Shown: positions 17,750-26,485 of the stretch, in pieces
Position numbering within the stretch: the first letter of the stretch is position 1
Layout: the number at the start of each line of letters is the position of its first letter
From: Rhizobium binae
GTDB lineage: Bacteria; Pseudomonadota; Alphaproteobacteria; Rhizobiales; Rhizobiaceae
NCBI RefSeq assembly: GCF_017357225.1
Contig: NZ_CP071606.1
Coordinates: forward strand, 124,001 to 188,000
Reading direction: 5' to 3'
DNA length: 64,000 nt
The notes under the pieces: model-generated
Database searches by the model: none
Told to the model about the DNA's origin: nothing
What the model saw: only the letters and a program-made list of their open reading frames with translations
Translations under genes and position numbers: made by a program

Positions 17750-18295
17750 ATGCTGCATTCCGTCGTATGTCCGAGCGTGGGCCACGCTATCGTCCATCAC
17801 TTTGGTGAAGGCGCGGCCGTTTGGGGGCAGGTAATCACACCGAGCATCGCGCACCTGTTACAGTCCGAACGCGAACTCCCGATCGATTTCTCTCGGGTTC
17901 GTCCAGGCATTGTCTTCGAAGTTGAGACGGCTGGCGCGTTGCTGCCGCACGTCATCGACGCTTCGACGCTGCGAGTTCACGTCGGAACGACTGCATATCG
18001 CCATGCCGCAGGCCGGGCTGACGCGACAGTTGAAGCTGTCGTTCGTATCGATGTCGGCGGCGACTGCACGCTCAAGGTTTGGGGGAGGGCAACGGCGGAG
18101 AACCCGTCGCCGCAGGAGCCCGCCAGCATCCACAACCCGGCTTCCACTACTCCTGTAATCTTCAAGGTAACATTCTGGGAAATCTCTCGGGCAAACGATG
18201 CCCGTTTCGATCAGTTGCTGCGTGAAACGGCCGAAAAGGATCGGGAGATCCGCGAGCTTCGGGCTCAGGTCGCTCTTGCTATGTGCTCGCAATAG
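17750..18295 (+). CDS. Protein of unknown function, ECF-promoter controlled
   Basis: 181 aa with no family I recognise. No signal peptide is apparent. The middle is beta-rich (VEAVVRIDVGGDCTLKVWGRA), and the C-terminal 35 residues are charged and helical (RFDQLLRETAEKDREIREL), probably a coiled coil. AGAGGAAC precedes the ATG, and an ECF-type promoter matches 74 bp upstream on the same strand, which supports this frame over the overlapping reverse frame 17858-18364. Confidence 0.6.
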   Translation: MLHSVVCPSVGHAIVHHFGEGAAVWGQVITPSIAHLLQSERELPIDFSRVRPGIVFEVETAGALLPHVIDASTLRVHVGTTAYRHAAGRADATVEAVVRIDVGGDCTLKVWGRATAENPSPQEPASIHNPASTTPVIFKVTFWEISRANDARFDQLLRETAEKDREIRELRAQVALAMCSQ

Positions 18296-18335
18296 GCCCC
18301 AGCCGGTAAGCACGACTTCGTGAACGCTACAAGCT

Positions 18336-18361
18336 GTAACATTTAGCCGTTTGCCTTCGAA
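18336..18361 (+). promoter_or_regulatory. SigF/NrsF-type ECF promoter (site 2)
   Basis: GTAACA at 18336-18341, 16 bases, CGAA at 18358-18361, 35 bp before the YHS gene. It would drive the YHS - unknown - dsbD - dsbA - DUF1684 run. Confidence 0.75.
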
Positions 18362-18396
18362 CAAGGTGCGTTCGTCTCAACTGCAAAGGAAAGACC

Positions 18397-18861
18397 ATGA
18401 CCCTGTTCATCCCGCGTATCGTGCCGCTTGCGGCTGCAGCCCTTGTTGCATTTTCTTCGGCCTCGATCGCGTTCGCCGATGAGATCTATACAACGAACGG
18501 TGTTGCCATTAACGGCTACGATGCTGTTGCCTATTTCACCGACCATAAGCCGGTAAAGGGAACCCAGGAATTTTCGACCTCCTACAAGGGTGCGACCTTC
18601 TACTTCGCGTCCGCAGCGCACCGCGACACCTTCGCGAAGGACCCGGGGCACTACGCCCCGCAATATGGCGGATACTGCGCCTACGGGACCGCTGAGGGCC
18701 ACAAAGCGCCCACCCAGCCCCAGGCCTTCACGGTGGTCGATGATAAGCTCTATCTTAACTACAACGATAAGGTTCTCGGAACCTGGCGTTCGGATATCGG
18801 CGGCTACATCAAAAAAGCAAATGCGAATTGGGACGCAGTGAGGGCGCAGCCTGCTCCATGA
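18397..18861 (+). CDS. Exported YHS-domain protein
   Basis: 154 aa: signal peptide ending at about AFADE, then a YHS-like domain with VAINGYDAVAYFTDHKPVKG, FYFASAAHRDTFAKDPGHY and GGYCAYGTAEGHK. YHS domains occur in metal-related proteins (copper ATPases, mercury and heavy-metal proteins), and secreted versions are common but uncharacterised. It is the first gene after the ECF promoter at 18336 and heads a thiol-redox operon, which suggests an envelope metal or oxidant stress role. Confidence 0.87.
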   Translation: MTLFIPRIVPLAAAALVAFSSASIAFADEIYTTNGVAINGYDAVAYFTDHKPVKGTQEFSTSYKGATFYFASAAHRDTFAKDPGHYAPQYGGYCAYGTAEGHKAPTQPQAFTVVDDKLYLNYNDKVLGTWRSDIGGYIKKANANWDAVRAQPAP

Positions 18862-19172
18862 GTGGCGCCCTCATCAAGCCCGCCCGTCCGCATTTGCGGC
18901 CGGGCGAAACCTCGACGCCCTTCTTAAGGTCCCAAGCCATGATTTCTGCGCCTCGTATCTCCCACAGCCACCCCAACCGACTTCGCGATTGTCAAAGGGC
19001 TGTTGTGACCGATCTCGACAGTCTGATTGATCGAGCGGCAGCGATGGGCTGGAACAGGAGGGAGGTGATTGCGGCTCTCGCCGATCTTCTGGACGCCGAA
19101 CCTGAAGACGCAGATGGCTTGCTTCGCACGATGGCCGACTACGTAAGCCAGCCGGCGCGGCATGTCGCCTAG
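18858..19172 (+). CDS. Small hypothetical protein
   Basis: 104 aa if it starts at the ATG that overlaps the YHS stop codon by four bases; a shorter version from 18939 is possible. The C-terminal half (LDSLIDRAAAMGWNRREVIAALADLLDAEP) is an amphipathic helical segment. No function can be assigned. The overlap and the 21-bp gap to dsbD place it in the same transcript. Confidence 0.55.
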   Translation: MSGALIKPARPHLRPGETSTPFLRSQAMISAPRISHSHPNRLRDCQRAVVTDLDSLIDRAAAMGWNRREVIAALADLLDAEPEDADGLLRTMADYVSQPARHVA

Positions 19173-19193
19173 AGGCTTGGCGGGTTAATAAAA

Positions 19194-21022
19194 ATGCGCC
19201 TCGTGGTCATTATCTTCCTATGTATTTTTGGCGTCAGCCCGGCGCTCGCAGCTGAAACACCGCTGGCGATGAACGACGCTTTCAAGTTTTCCGTGGATCG
19301 CACGCCATCGGGAGCTATCCATCTTCGGTGGCAGATGCCGCCGGGATATTATCTCTATCGCCAATATCTTTCTGCCAAGACCGTAGACGGCTCTTCAGTC
19401 CCGCTCATTACATTCCCCGGAACGGAAAAGATTGACCCGAATTTCGGAAAATCGGAGGTCTATTTTGATCGCGCCGAAGCCGAGCTTGGCCCCGTGGGTT
19501 CTTCGGTGACCGTCACATACCAGGGGTGCCAGGAGCATGGTCTCTGCTATCCGCCAGCCAGGCGGATCGTCGATCCGACAACGCTTGCAGTGTCCGAACA
19601 GCCGGTGTTCTCACCTCCAACGGGCGGACAATCGGCATGGTCCGATACGGCAACGACCGGCAGTGCGACGGGAACGCAAGAATCCTCACAGCTTACATCG
19701 ATCGTGGCTTCGGCAAATGAGGAAGATATCGTTGGCGGCTTTCTGTCGCGTGGCGGGGTTCCGCTCCTTCTCACCGCCTTCGTTTGCTTTGGCATTCTCT
19801 TAGCCTTCACCCCGTGCGTTTTTCCGCTTTACCCGATCCTGGCTGCCACGCTGGCGCGCGAAGGGGAGAAGCTGAATGCGCGGCGCGGTTTCGTCCTGTC
19901 GGGGAGTTATGCGATAGGGCTCGCCTCAGCGTTCGCGATCCTCGGGGCAGCCGCTGCCTGGACAGGTGAAAATTTGCAGATCGCCTTGCAATCGCCGGTC
20001 ACGGTCGCTGCAGTTGCACTCATATTTGCCCTCCTAGCGTTGTCGATGTTCGGTCTGTTCGAACTGCAGCTACCTTCGGCGTGGGTGGCGCGTCTCAGCC
20101 GGTCAGACAGGCGGCGGGGCGGGTCGGTTGGCTCGGCTGCCGTGCTTGGATTTTCCTCGGCCTTCATCATCGGCCCCTGCGTGACGGCCCCACTTGCGGG
20201 CGCGCTGCTTTATGTCGCTCGCACCGAAGATATCGCTCTTGGGGCAGCTTTGCTGTTTGCGCTCGGCCTCGGCAAGGGCGTTCCGCTGGTGATTTTCGGG
20301 ACGGTCGGCTCTCAGGCCTTACCGCGCGCCGGGGCGTGGATGACCTCGGTCAAGCATGTGTTCGGCTTCGTGTTCTTCGCCTTCGCAATCTGGATGGCGG
20401 AGCCGGTGCTTCCGCAATGGCTGCCTCTCGGTCTCTGGGCTATATGGGCGATGGCGATCGCCGTCTTCCTGGGCGCCTTCGATGTTACGAAGGGCCGCGC
20501 GTCCCCCCTGCGTATGGGTTTGCAGTCGGTGGGACTCCTTGCCGCCGTCTATGCGATGGTGCTCGTTGTCGGCTTTGCTGCCGGTTCGGCCGATCCACTG
20601 CGCCCGCTCGAAGGCTTCGGCGGCGCTCGGACCGTCGCAAGAGTCGACCCGGAAGCGCAAAATGACCTCCCTTACCTCGAAGTCGCAACTGGCAGCCGAA
20701 ACTCGATGTGGCGCGTTCAGCCGGTAAGGCGAGCCTTGTCTATTTTACCGCCGATTGGTGCGTGAGTTGCCGCTCGATCGATCGGAATGTTTTCTCTAGC
20801 TCTGATGTCGCCAATGCGTTGGCGCCTCTGAAGACGTTCAAGGTCGATCTCACCAATATCAGCCCTGAACAGCGTGAGCTCATGCGCGAGCTCAATGTCG
20901 TGGGACCGCCGACGATGATTTTCTTGCCGTCTGATCGCCAGCAGACGGGGAGACGGCTGGTCGGAGAGTTCGGCACCGATGACGTCCTGAAAGCAGCTGC
21001 AGCCATGAGCAACGGTGCTTAG
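19194..21022 (+). pseudogene. dsbD: Thiol:disulfide interchange protein DsbD, one-base frameshift
   Basis: DsbD carries electrons from cytoplasmic thioredoxin across the inner membrane. Three modules are visible: signal peptide and alpha domain with YQGCQEHGLCYPP; an eight-span CcdA-like core with FTPCVFPLYPIL and GPCVTAPLAGALL cysteines; and a thioredoxin domain with YFTADWCVSCR. The last module is in a different frame: the break lies near 20685-20690, where one added A would give VANWQPKLD and rejoin the frame to 21022. Full length would be about 609 aa, normal for DsbD. All cysteine pairs survive, which favours a sequencing deletion over an old pseudogene. Confidence 0.88.
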
Positions 21023-21057
21023 CCTCTACCAAGAATGTTCAGTAATAGGAAACCGAG

Positions 21058-21669
21058 ATGTTTATTCGCAGACAATTCCTTTCGATCGCCACCGGTGGCG
21101 TCGTTGCTGCTGTATTGGCTCCCCGGCCTGGTTTTGCCCAGCAGTTGTCGGAGGACGAAGTTTTTCGCGATCCGGATGCTCCGGTTCTCGGCAACCCCAG
21201 AGGTGACGTGACCGTTGTCGAGTTTTTCGACTATCAGTGCCCCTATTGCAAGAAAAGCCACCCGGACGTGGAATCGGTCGTCACTGAGGATGGTAATGTC
21301 CGGCTGATCATGAAGGACTGGCCTGTATTCGGCGACGTTTCCGTCTTCGCGTCGCAAGCGGTGCTTGGTGCAAACGAACTTGGCGCCTACAAACAGGCGA
21401 TGGAAGCGTTGATGGCAACGCCTGCCTCGCTCAGCCAAGACGATGTCAAAAGACTTCTGACATCGGCCGGGCTCGATCGCTCGAAGGTCGCCGAAGCAGT
21501 CCGTCGAAACGATAAGAAGATTTCCAACCTGCTCACCAGAAACTACAATCAGGCGACAGCTTTTAATTTTGCTGGCACGCCGTCCTTCGTTATCGGAAAG
21601 ATGACCTATTCCGGTGTGCTCGGGACGGATCAGCTTCGTGATGCGATCAGACAGGCTCGCACCACCTGA
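21058..21669 (+). CDS. DsbA-family thiol:disulfide oxidoreductase
   Basis: 203 aa. The N-terminal RRQFLSIATGG with a hydrophobic stretch resembles a Tat signal. A thioredoxin fold with the active site C61-P-Y-C64 (FFDYQCPYCKKS) and the cis-Pro loop FAGTPSFVIG follow. This is the BcfH/Com1-like DsbA clade, often paired with DsbD as a periplasmic reductase or isomerase. It starts 35 bp after dsbD and is probably DsbD's partner. Confidence 0.9.
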   Translation: MFIRRQFLSIATGGVVAAVLAPRPGFAQQLSEDEVFRDPDAPVLGNPRGDVTVVEFFDYQCPYCKKSHPDVESVVTEDGNVRLIMKDWPVFGDVSVFASQAVLGANELGAYKQAMEALMATPASLSQDDVKRLLTSAGLDRSKVAEAVRRNDKKISNLLTRNYNQATAFNFAGTPSFVIGKMTYSGVLGTDQLRDAIRQARTT

Positions 21670-21701
21670 TCGGGTGAAACCCCGACACGGGAGGATATGA
21701 T

Positions 21702-22322
21702 TTGAACGATACCCTACAACTATGGGAATGGCGCGAAAAAATCGCAGATCTCTATAACGAGATACGTTCCGGCAAGGATGCGACCGCCGCTTGGCGGCTT
21801 TGGTGCGATACCCGTTCGGCCATGTTTCGCACGCATTCGCAGTCGCCCATCGAAGCTGCGGATCGTAAGGCGTATGAGGGCCCCACCACATTTCCGTATG
21901 ATCCCTCCCTGCGCATAATGGTACAGCTTGCTCCCGTAACGCAGAGACCGATTAGCGTTGCGACAGGAGCGGATGGTGAGCTGTCGATGCATGCGTTCGC
22001 CCGCACGATAGGTCTGGACGCCAGATTGGGTGGAGAATTGAGCCTTTACTGGATCGAGGGATACGGTGGCGGCGTGTTCCTGCCGTTCGCCGACGCAACC
22101 TCTGGATCAGAGACGTATGGCGGTGGCCGATATCTCCTCGACACCATAAAGGGAGCGGACCTGGGAGTTGCCCGTTCCGACGGCACGTTGGTGCTCGATT
22201 TTAACTTTTCCTATTTTCCTTCGTGCGCCTATTCGTCCAGCTATGTTTGCCCCTTGGCGCCTTCGGACAATCGACTGAAAGGCTCAGTAAGAGCCGGAGA
22301 ACGGCTTCCTGTCTCGAGATAG
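21702..22322 (+). CDS. DUF1684 protein
   Basis: 206 aa with the DUF1684 signatures GGGVFLPFADATSGSETYGG, RYLLDTIKGADLG and VLDFNFSYFPSCAYSSSYVC, then PLAPSDNRL. No signal peptide, so cytoplasmic. The TTG at 21702 follows GGGAGG at good spacing; no in-frame ATG serves better. Family function is unknown. It is the last gene of the ECF-controlled thiol-redox run. Confidence 0.85.
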   Translation: MNDTLQLWEWREKIADLYNEIRSGKDATAAWRLWCDTRSAMFRTHSQSPIEAADRKAYEGPTTFPYDPSLRIMVQLAPVTQRPISVATGADGELSMHAFARTIGLDARLGGELSLYWIEGYGGGVFLPFADATSGSETYGGGRYLLDTIKGADLGVARSDGTLVLDFNFSYFPSCAYSSSYVCPLAPSDNRLKGSVRAGERLPVSR

Positions 22323-22407
22323 GCAGTGCGGGCGCACAGGTGTGAAACTCTGCAGCTGGCCCTCAATCGCCCGACCCTTGCGCTCAAAGCTATCCACCTC
22401 AAACTTG

Positions 22408-23631
22408 CTATTCGCCTTCTTCACCCTGCCGCTTCTTCTCAAGAGCCCCTAAAAGTGCAAGGACATCTTCACGATCCTGGTCGACATGCGGGGGCGCCCG
22501 GTCAAAGCGCACCGGCGTCGCGGACATCTTCAGAGGGTTCCCCAGGAGCCGCAGGGTGCGTCCTTCATCTGTGTGCACGTCCACCACCATCTCCCGTGCC
22601 AGCGTGTGCGGATTGGAAACGACCTGATCGACCGTCGCGACGCGGCCGGCGGGGATCTCGGCTGCGATGAGGTGTCGTTCCCAGTTTTCTGCTGTGTCAA
22701 CGCGCAGGGCAGTAGTGACCAGTTCATCGAGTTCGTCGATATTGATGACCCTATCCCGGTTGCGCGCGAAGCGCCCGTCGTTGATAAGTTCGGGTATGCC
22801 GATGGCTTGGCAGAAACGGGCGAATTGCTGATCATTGCCGACTGCGACGGCGATATCCCCGTCAGCCGTTGCGAACGTCTGGTATGGCGCGATGTTCGGA
22901 TGCCTGTTGCCGATCCGCCCAGGTACCTTGCCGGAGACCAGGTGGTTCGTCGCGGCATTGATCAACCATGCAACCTGCGCGTCGTAGAGCGCGAGATCGA
23001 TATACTGGCCCTCGCCGGTCCGGTCACGGTGGCGCAGGGCAGCCAAGATGCCGACGGTCGCATACATGCCGCACATGACATCGGCGATCCCGAGACCAAC
23101 CTTCACGGGGCGACCGCCGTTCGCGTCGCTGTCACCGGTAATGCTCATGATCCCGCCCATCGCCTGGATCAGGAAATCGTAGCCAGTGCGGTCGGCATAG
23201 GGGCCGGTCTGCCCGAAGCCGGAAATTGCGCACCAGACGATGTCCGGCTTGATCGTCCTGAGGTCGTCATAGCCAAGGCCGCGGCGAGCGAGATCGCCCG
23301 GCTTGTAGTTTTCGACGACGACATCGGAAATCGCCGCCAGCCGTTTGATGAGAGCCGCCCCGTCCTCGGTCGCCAGGTCAATCGCGATCGATCGCTTGTT
23401 GCGGTTGGCCGAGAGGAAATAGGCGCTGAGATCGCTGCCGCTGCCATCGGCGCTCGGGACGAAGGGTGGACCCCAGCTGCGGGTATCGTCGCCGGAACCG
23501 GGTCGCTCAACCTTGATGACGTCGGCACCGAGATCCGCGAGGAGTTGCGTGGCCGTCGGTCCGGCCAGGATACGCGAGAGATCGAGGACGCGCAGCCCCT
23601 CAAGGCTCCCGGGTTTTGGGTGATCGGACAT
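22408..23631 (-). CDS. CaiB/BaiF (class III) CoA-transferase
   Basis: 407 aa. It moves CoA between acyl groups through a covalent aspartyl intermediate. Family signs are LEGLRVLDLSRILAGPTATQ, LADLGADVIKVERPG, NRNKRSIAIDLATEDG and SGFGQTGPYADRTGYDFL. The acceptor cannot be told; relatives act on formate/oxalate, succinate, carnitine or aromatic acids. It starts seven bases after the OpgC-like gene ends and shares a transcript direction with the TPP enzyme at 24768, a pairing like that of formyl-CoA transferase and oxalyl-CoA decarboxylase. Confidence 0.9.
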   Translation of the reverse strand: MSDHPKPGSLEGLRVLDLSRILAGPTATQLLADLGADVIKVERPGSGDDTRSWGPPFVPSADGSGSDLSAYFLSANRNKRSIAIDLATEDGAALIKRLAAISDVVVENYKPGDLARRGLGYDDLRTIKPDIVWCAISGFGQTGPYADRTGYDFLIQAMGGIMSITGDSDANGGRPVKVGLGIADVMCGMYATVGILAALRHRDRTGEGQYIDLALYDAQVAWLINAATNHLVSGKVPGRIGNRHPNIAPYQTFATADGDIAVAVGNDQQFARFCQAIGIPELINDGRFARNRDRVINIDELDELVTTALRVDTAENWERHLIAAEIPAGRVATVDQVVSNPHTLAREMVVDVHTDEGRTLRLLGNPLKMSATPVRFDRAPPHVDQDREDVLALLGALEKKRQGEEGE

Positions 23632-23638
23632 CGATGCC

Positions 23639-24865
23639 TCACGATTTCCAGGGTGACGTTTTGAACCAGCGAACGAGATAGGCGGTACCGATCAGGGTCG
23701 CGAACCCGAACAGGTTGCCGACCACCTCTGCGCCTGTCGTGCGGCCGGCATGATCGAGCGCGATGCCGATCGGCTGAGCGATGACCATGCCGGTAATGAA
23801 GACGGCGAGCGATTGTTGGCCCACGACCGTCAAGATCCGGACGACCGGACCGCGCAGCCGTGCGCCATTTTTTCCGACAGCACGGACGGCGATGTAGCAG
23901 AGCGCCATGAAATGAACGAAGCGCAAGATGCCGAAATCACTTTTGTCGGTCAGCGGAGCGATCCGCGCAGCGGCCATCTCGAAGAAGGGGTGGACCTCCT
24001 GGAAACGAACCCATGCAAAGGGCACAGTTGCGATTACGGCAACAACGGCAAGGACCATCAGGCGGCGGTCATAGCCGGGCGCCGACGGGTGACCGCGCAT
24101 CAGGAAGAAACCGGTGAAGAAGAGGAACTGCCAGCCAAACGGGTCGAAGAACCAGGGGCGGTCCGACCATGGTTCGGCCGGCAGATGCGTCAGTCCAAAC
24201 TGCGTGGCGAGCCACAGGACGGTCATCAGAAATATCGGCAGGGCGTGGTGCAGATTCGATGCAAAGATCATCACCGGCATCAGCGCCAGGATGACGATGT
24301 ACATCGGCAGGATGTCAAAATAATTCGGCACATAGGTCAACGTCAGCAAGCCGACCAGAAGGTGGCCCGGATCCTTCATGAACGGTACGAGGTTCAGGCT
24401 ATCGACATAGGTGACACCATCATAGCGCGTTCCGGCGACCACCATGATGGCGGCAACCACGATGAAGACAATGATATGTGCCCAGAAGATCTGCCAGATG
24501 CGCTGCGCCACGCGGGCAATCAGTGCAATCGCCCCGTTGCGGTCATATGTCGATCCGAACGCGATGGCGGAGGCCATGCCCGACTGAAACACGAACATCT
24601 CCGTGGCGTCCGAAAACCCGAAGCGTGCGGGGATCCACAGCGCCCAGCCGTCGTCCGGTATATGGGCAAGCAGGATGATCAGCATGCCGACGCCACGAAA
24701 AAAGTCGAGGCGCGGATCACGAGCACGCTTGACCTTCGCGCCAGCCGAAGCTGTTGCCTGATGGGGATCAGAAAGCGCCGTCGTAGGCGCTGGCGTCGAA
24801 CCTGCAGGCAATGAGGCTGAAGCCCGGCCGGTGGTAGGCACCCTCAAGCTCGGTACGGAAGTCAT
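23639..24865 (-). CDS. opgC: OpgC-like membrane acyltransferase
   Basis: About 408 aa with roughly ten membrane spans. DPRLDFFRGVGMLIILLAHIP and ATEMFVFQSGMASAIAFG are OpgC-protein hallmarks; OpgC adds succinyl groups to periplasmic glucans. The N-terminal 45 residues overlap the 3' end of the TPP enzyme in another frame by 98 bp, and no in-frame start codon exists between there and the conserved domain, so the overlap seems real. It lies between a TPP enzyme and a CoA-transferase rather than beside glucan synthesis genes. Confidence 0.87.
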   Translation of the reverse strand: MTSVPSLRVPTTGRASASLPAGSTPAPTTALSDPHQATASAGAKVKRARDPRLDFFRGVGMLIILLAHIPDDGWALWIPARFGFSDATEMFVFQSGMASAIAFGSTYDRNGAIALIARVAQRIWQIFWAHIIVFIVVAAIMVVAGTRYDGVTYVDSLNLVPFMKDPGHLLVGLLTLTYVPNYFDILPMYIVILALMPVMIFASNLHHALPIFLMTVLWLATQFGLTHLPAEPWSDRPWFFDPFGWQFLFFTGFFLMRGHPSAPGYDRRLMVLAVVAVIATVPFAWVRFQEVHPFFEMAAARIAPLTDKSDFGILRFVHFMALCYIAVRAVGKNGARLRGPVVRILTVVGQQSLAVFITGMVIAQPIGIALDHAGRTTGAEVVGNLFGFATLIGTAYLVRWFKTSPWKS

Positions 24866-26396
24866 CGATTGTCTCCACATTCACACCATAGCCGCCGAAC
24901 CCAATGGCCACGGCAGCAAAATCTGTTTCACCCAGAGCGACGCCCGCTGGTGCGAGGCCGGCGGATGCCTGCTTCATAGCGATCAGCGCGAGGCTGCGGT
25001 CCTGAAACAGGACGATCGTCAGCGGCAGGCCGAGATCCCGAATGGTCGCAAGTTCGCCGATACCCATCTCCAGGCCACCATCACCCATGACAGCAAACAC
25101 CCGTCGAGCGGGATCGGCTACCTTCGCGCCGATCGCCAGCGGCAAAGCGGCGTTCATCGTGCAAAAGCCGGCGGACTGCAGGAGCGACAGCGGTGTTGCC
25201 GCGCGCCATTTCTGCGACAGCAGGATGCGGTGAGCGCCGCTGTCGACCGTGACCAGACCGTCGGTCCCGGCTGCCTCATTCAGGTGATCGACGATCGCAT
25301 GCGGCCCCCATGCGTCCCTGGTCGAAAAGACGCGATCGAGCGCCGCTTTCGCGGCAGCCGGCTCGTGACTGGGCCATGTCTTACGCTCGACGAGCGAGCC
25401 GTTGAGCGCTTGTAACAGGCTTTTCGTGTCTGCCGAGATCCATGTGCCGGCGTGATGCATAGAGTGATCGGCATGAGCTCCGGAGATCTCGACGAGCTTC
25501 GTCTGGTCGGTCACGAAATCCAACCAGCCGAGCCGCATTTCGATCGGGTCGTAGCCGAAGGCAAGCACAAGATCCGCCTTCTCGATCAGAGGAAGAAGGA
25601 TTTTGTCTGCAAGCGGCGATAGGCCGGCGGCCCCAAGAGACAGGGGGTGGTCCTCGGGAATGATGCCCTTCGCCTTATAGGTCGTGACAACGGGCGCTCC
25701 GATGGTCTCGGCCAGATGTTGCAGGGCGGGGCCGGCCTGATTGCGTGCAGTCTCAAGACCGACAAGGAGTAGGGGCCGTTCGGATGCGCGGATTCGCTCA
25801 GCAAGGAGGCGAACGCCAGGATCGGTGACGGAAGCAGGGGTGATAAACCGTTTTGGCGCCTTGGGAATGAATTCGCTTGAGCTCAAGCTCGCAGCGACGG
25901 CAGGCGAAAGGTCGAGATGCACCGGCCCCATGGGTTCAGTCGTCGCGATCGCCAAGGCGCGCATCACTGTGGACGCGGCGCTTTCCGGCTCCACTTCAAA
26001 AGAGGCCTTGACGAGCGGACGCAGAAGTTGGGCGTGATCGATCACCTGATGGGTATAGCGAGCCCGGGTCGCACGATCGACGACCCCGGAAATCACGATC
26101 AGCGGAACACGCTCCTGAACGGCGTCGGCAATGCCGTTGACGGCATTGGCAAGACCCGGTCCGACCGTCGTCACCAGGAGTTCGGGATTGCCGCTTATCG
26201 TGCTGGCACCCGCTGCCATGATGGCGGCAGACGTCTCGTGGCGCGTGAGGTTGAACGTGATTCCCGCGGCCTGCAAAGCATCTATCAGTGTTACGACCTC
26301 ACCACCAGGCACACCAAAGGCATGACGCACTTTGTGTATCCGAAGGGTCTTGGCAACGATATCAGCGATGCGATCCGAGGGTCTGGATTGAGACAT
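24768..26396 (-). CDS. Thiamine diphosphate-dependent enzyme (acetolactate synthase-like)
   Basis: 542 aa, with PYR, central and PP domains. The cofactor-activating Glu is in NLTRHETSAA at about residue 54; the central domain has TTYKAKGIIPEDHPL; the ThDP/Mg motif begins GDGGLEMGIGELATI. The second half of that motif reads VLFQDRSL, where most relatives have an Asn pair (NN or ND), so metal binding may be unusual. Possible roles include oxalyl-CoA decarboxylase or 2-hydroxyacyl-CoA lyase-type chemistry, given the downstream CoA-transferase, but this is inference. A terminator separates it from the gene upstream. Confidence 0.85.
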   Translation of the reverse strand: MSQSRPSDRIADIVAKTLRIHKVRHAFGVPGGEVVTLIDALQAAGITFNLTRHETSAAIMAAGASTISGNPELLVTTVGPGLANAVNGIADAVQERVPLIVISGVVDRATRARYTHQVIDHAQLLRPLVKASFEVEPESAASTVMRALAIATTEPMGPVHLDLSPAVAASLSSSEFIPKAPKRFITPASVTDPGVRLLAERIRASERPLLLVGLETARNQAGPALQHLAETIGAPVVTTYKAKGIIPEDHPLSLGAAGLSPLADKILLPLIEKADLVLAFGYDPIEMRLGWLDFVTDQTKLVEISGAHADHSMHHAGTWISADTKSLLQALNGSLVERKTWPSHEPAAAKAALDRVFSTRDAWGPHAIVDHLNEAAGTDGLVTVDSGAHRILLSQKWRAATPLSLLQSAGFCTMNAALPLAIGAKVADPARRVFAVMGDGGLEMGIGELATIRDLGLPLTIVLFQDRSLALIAMKQASAGLAPAGVALGETDFAAVAIGFGGYGVNVETIDDFRTELEGAYHRPGFSLIACRFDASAYDGAF

Positions 26397-26437
26397 TACA
26401 AACGAGCCACCGTGTAGAGATTATTCAAAAACGAGAA

Positions 26438-26469
26438 ACCTGCCCGGCGGATGGTATGACCGGGCAGGT
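26438..26469 (-). terminator. Rho-independent terminator of the TPR/membrane-protein operon
   Basis: ACCTGCCCGG at 26438-26447 pairs perfectly with CCGGGCAGGT at 26460-26469. Read on the minus strand, T-rich sequence (TTTCTCGTTTTT) follows. It ends transcription of the gene at 26486 before the TPP enzyme gene. Confidence 0.82.
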
Positions 26470-26485
26470 CTCCTCCACGACACCT

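Noticed and set aside
17858..18364. Reverse-strand ORF of 168 aa
   Set aside because: It overlaps the plus-strand gene that has a promoter and ribosome binding site, and no protein family is visible.
22486..24814. Long reverse-complement ORFs of 392 and 354 aa over the CoA-transferase and OpgC genes
   Set aside because: Antisense shadows typical of GC-rich DNA. Their translations are low-complexity, charge-rich and lack motifs.
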